Source: Clostridiales bacterium (GTDB lineage: Bacteria > Bacillota > Clostridia > Christensenellales > Aristaeellaceae). Taken from it: DNA of 9,266 nucleotides. The stretch lies in contig JAAZAQ010000161.1 of NCBI GenBank assembly GCA_012514225.1, forward strand, positions 1-9,266, in the 5' to 3' direction. The position numbers and the translations under genes were made by a program. The notes under the pieces were generated by a model, which was not told the DNA's origin, searched no databases, and was given only the letters and a program-made list of their open reading frames with translations. Positions 8,513 through 9,266 of the stretch are shown here, piece by piece (positions within the stretch are counted from its first letter, which is position 1; the number at the start of each line of letters is the position of its first letter).

Positions 8513-8530
8513 CGGGGCGTCGCCGCCCCG
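8513..8530 (-). other. Intergenic RNA hairpin with GCGA (GNRA) loop
   Basis: In the sense of the operon this is a perfect 7-bp stem, CGGGGCG/CGCCCCG, closed by GCGA, a GNRA-type tetraloop. It starts 6 bases after the deacetylase stop codon. No T-run follows, so it is unlikely to terminate fully. A role as a 3' stabiliser or processing boundary between the deacetylase and the first transporter is inferred. Confidence 0.55.
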
Positions 8531-8536
8531 CGGGAT

Positions 8537-9244
8537 TCAGGGCAGCAGGCGCTTGGCGGTGAGGCGGAGGTAATTGAGGTTGGGCCGGAAGCCCTCCGCG
8601 TACTGCGCGCCGCACTGGTAGCCGCGCACGCGGGAGCAGGTGCGGACGAAATCCAGGAAGTCGATGCCGTCGTGGTCACGCATCCACTGGATTTGGGACT
8701 TGTGGCAGCTGAGCGCCTCCAGCTTCAGGTCGATTTCCTCGGAGATGTCCACGTATTCCGTGGGGATGAAGCCCACGCCCGCCACCGTGTCCATGTGGTA
8801 AATCGGCCCCACCGGCACCGAGGGCCCCGCCTCGTTGCCATGGAAATGGGGGATGCTGGCGGCGAAGGAGGCGCGGAAGGCGGAGTAGAAGGTCTGGATG
8901 TGGTCGTTCATGTAGTCCTGCTCGTAGTGGGTGATGAGCAGGTCCGGCTGGGTCTTGCGCATGACGCGGCTGAGGTCGTACACCAGTTGGTCGTTGTGCG
9001 CGGTCACGTGGATGTCGGGGATGTCGATGGCGTAGTGGTCCGCGCCGATGACACGGGCGGCGGCCTCCGCCTCGTTGAAGCGCATCACGCGCAGCTCCTC
9101 AGGCATGATTTCCACATGCCCCATGTTGCCGTTGGCGACGTGGCACACGGATACCTTGTGCCCCTGCTTGATGTACTTGGCCAGCGTGCCGAAGCAGCCG
9201 ATTTCCAGGTCGTCCGGGTGGCAGCCGATGGCGAGGATATTCAT
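8537..9244 (-). CDS. PIG-L/LmbE-family N-deacetylase
   Basis: This 235-residue cytoplasmic protein belongs to the PIG-L/LmbE family, zinc enzymes that remove an N-acetyl group from GlcNAc-type substrates (GlcNAc-PI, GlcNAc-inositol, GlcNAc-malate, chito-sugars). The N-terminal beta strand leads into the signature HPDD at residues 9-12 within GCHPDDLEIG. His9 and Asp12 are the expected zinc ligands and Asp11 the general base. The third ligand fits His115 in the MNDH stretch, preceded by THYEQD (105-110). A QYAEGF stretch (214-219) near the end matches the C-terminal YAE motif of the family. The catalytic set looks intact and the length is usual. The ATG is preceded by AAGGA nine bases upstream. 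It is the first gene visible in the operon and is followed 48 bases later by a permease. The N-acyl substrate cannot be read from sequence. Family is secure; substrate is unknown. Confidence 0.93.
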   Translation of the reverse strand: MNILAIGCHPDDLEIGCFGTLAKYIKQGHKVSVCHVANGNMGHVEIMPEELRVMRFNEAEAAARVIGADHYAIDIPDIHVTAHNDQLVYDLSRVMRKTQPDLLITHYEQDYMNDHIQTFYSAFRASFAASIPHFHGNEAGPSVPVGPIYHMDTVAGVGFIPTEYVDISEEIDLKLEALSCHKSQIQWMRDHDGIDFLDFVRTCSRVRGYQCGAQYAEGFRPNLNYLRLTAKRLLP

Positions 9245-9266
9245 CTTGTACGGTCCTTCTTTCCTG

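Overview
The window holds eight genes, all on the minus strand and all reading toward position 1. They form one apparent operon that is already under way at the right edge. The DNA is GC-rich with G/C-ending codons and very little intergenic space. I see no tRNA, rRNA, IS element or CRISPR array. Strong GGAGG-type ribosome binding sites fit a high-GC member of the Firmicutes/Clostridia (Christensenellales-like). However, both substrate-binding proteins carry ordinary signal-peptidase-I signals and no lipobox cysteine, which is more usual in diderms such as Synergistota or Proteobacteria. The phylum therefore stays open.

Layout in transcription order: a PIG-L/LmbE-family N-deacetylase (9244-8537); a first complete ribose/xylose-type (CUT2) ABC importer made of permease (8488-7508), double ATPase (7498-6020) and binding protein (5972-5010); a creatinase/M24-fold protein (4943-3762); a second complete CUT2 importer made of double ATPase (3737-2244), permease (2231-1260) and binding protein (1168-191); then a block of inverted repeats that includes the likely operon terminator (157-92). 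The importers differ in gene order (P-A-S versus A-P-S) and in sequence, and each has its own binding protein. This looks like two imports of related or sequential substrates rather than a recent tandem copy.

Working model (inference): the importers bring in small sugar-like or N-substituted polar molecules. The deacetylase removes an N-acyl group in the cytoplasm, and the M24-fold protein cleaves a C-N bond. The M24-fold protein is the most unusual part. Aligned to the five metal ligands of aminopeptidase P-type enzymes, three are changed (Ser251, Asn262, Asp355) and only His326 and Glu368 remain. That recalls metal-free creatinase rather than a working Xaa-Pro peptidase.

There is also an RNA layer. 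GC-rich hairpins sit in four intergenic gaps. Two have GNRA loops (GCGA, GAAA) only when read in the sense of the operon, and a UNCG-type loop caps one terminal hairpin. Both binding-protein genes are bracketed by a hairpin before the ribosome binding site and another after the stop. An extended -10-like promoter element precedes the last binding protein. These features suggest that the binding proteins are made at higher levels than the membrane parts.
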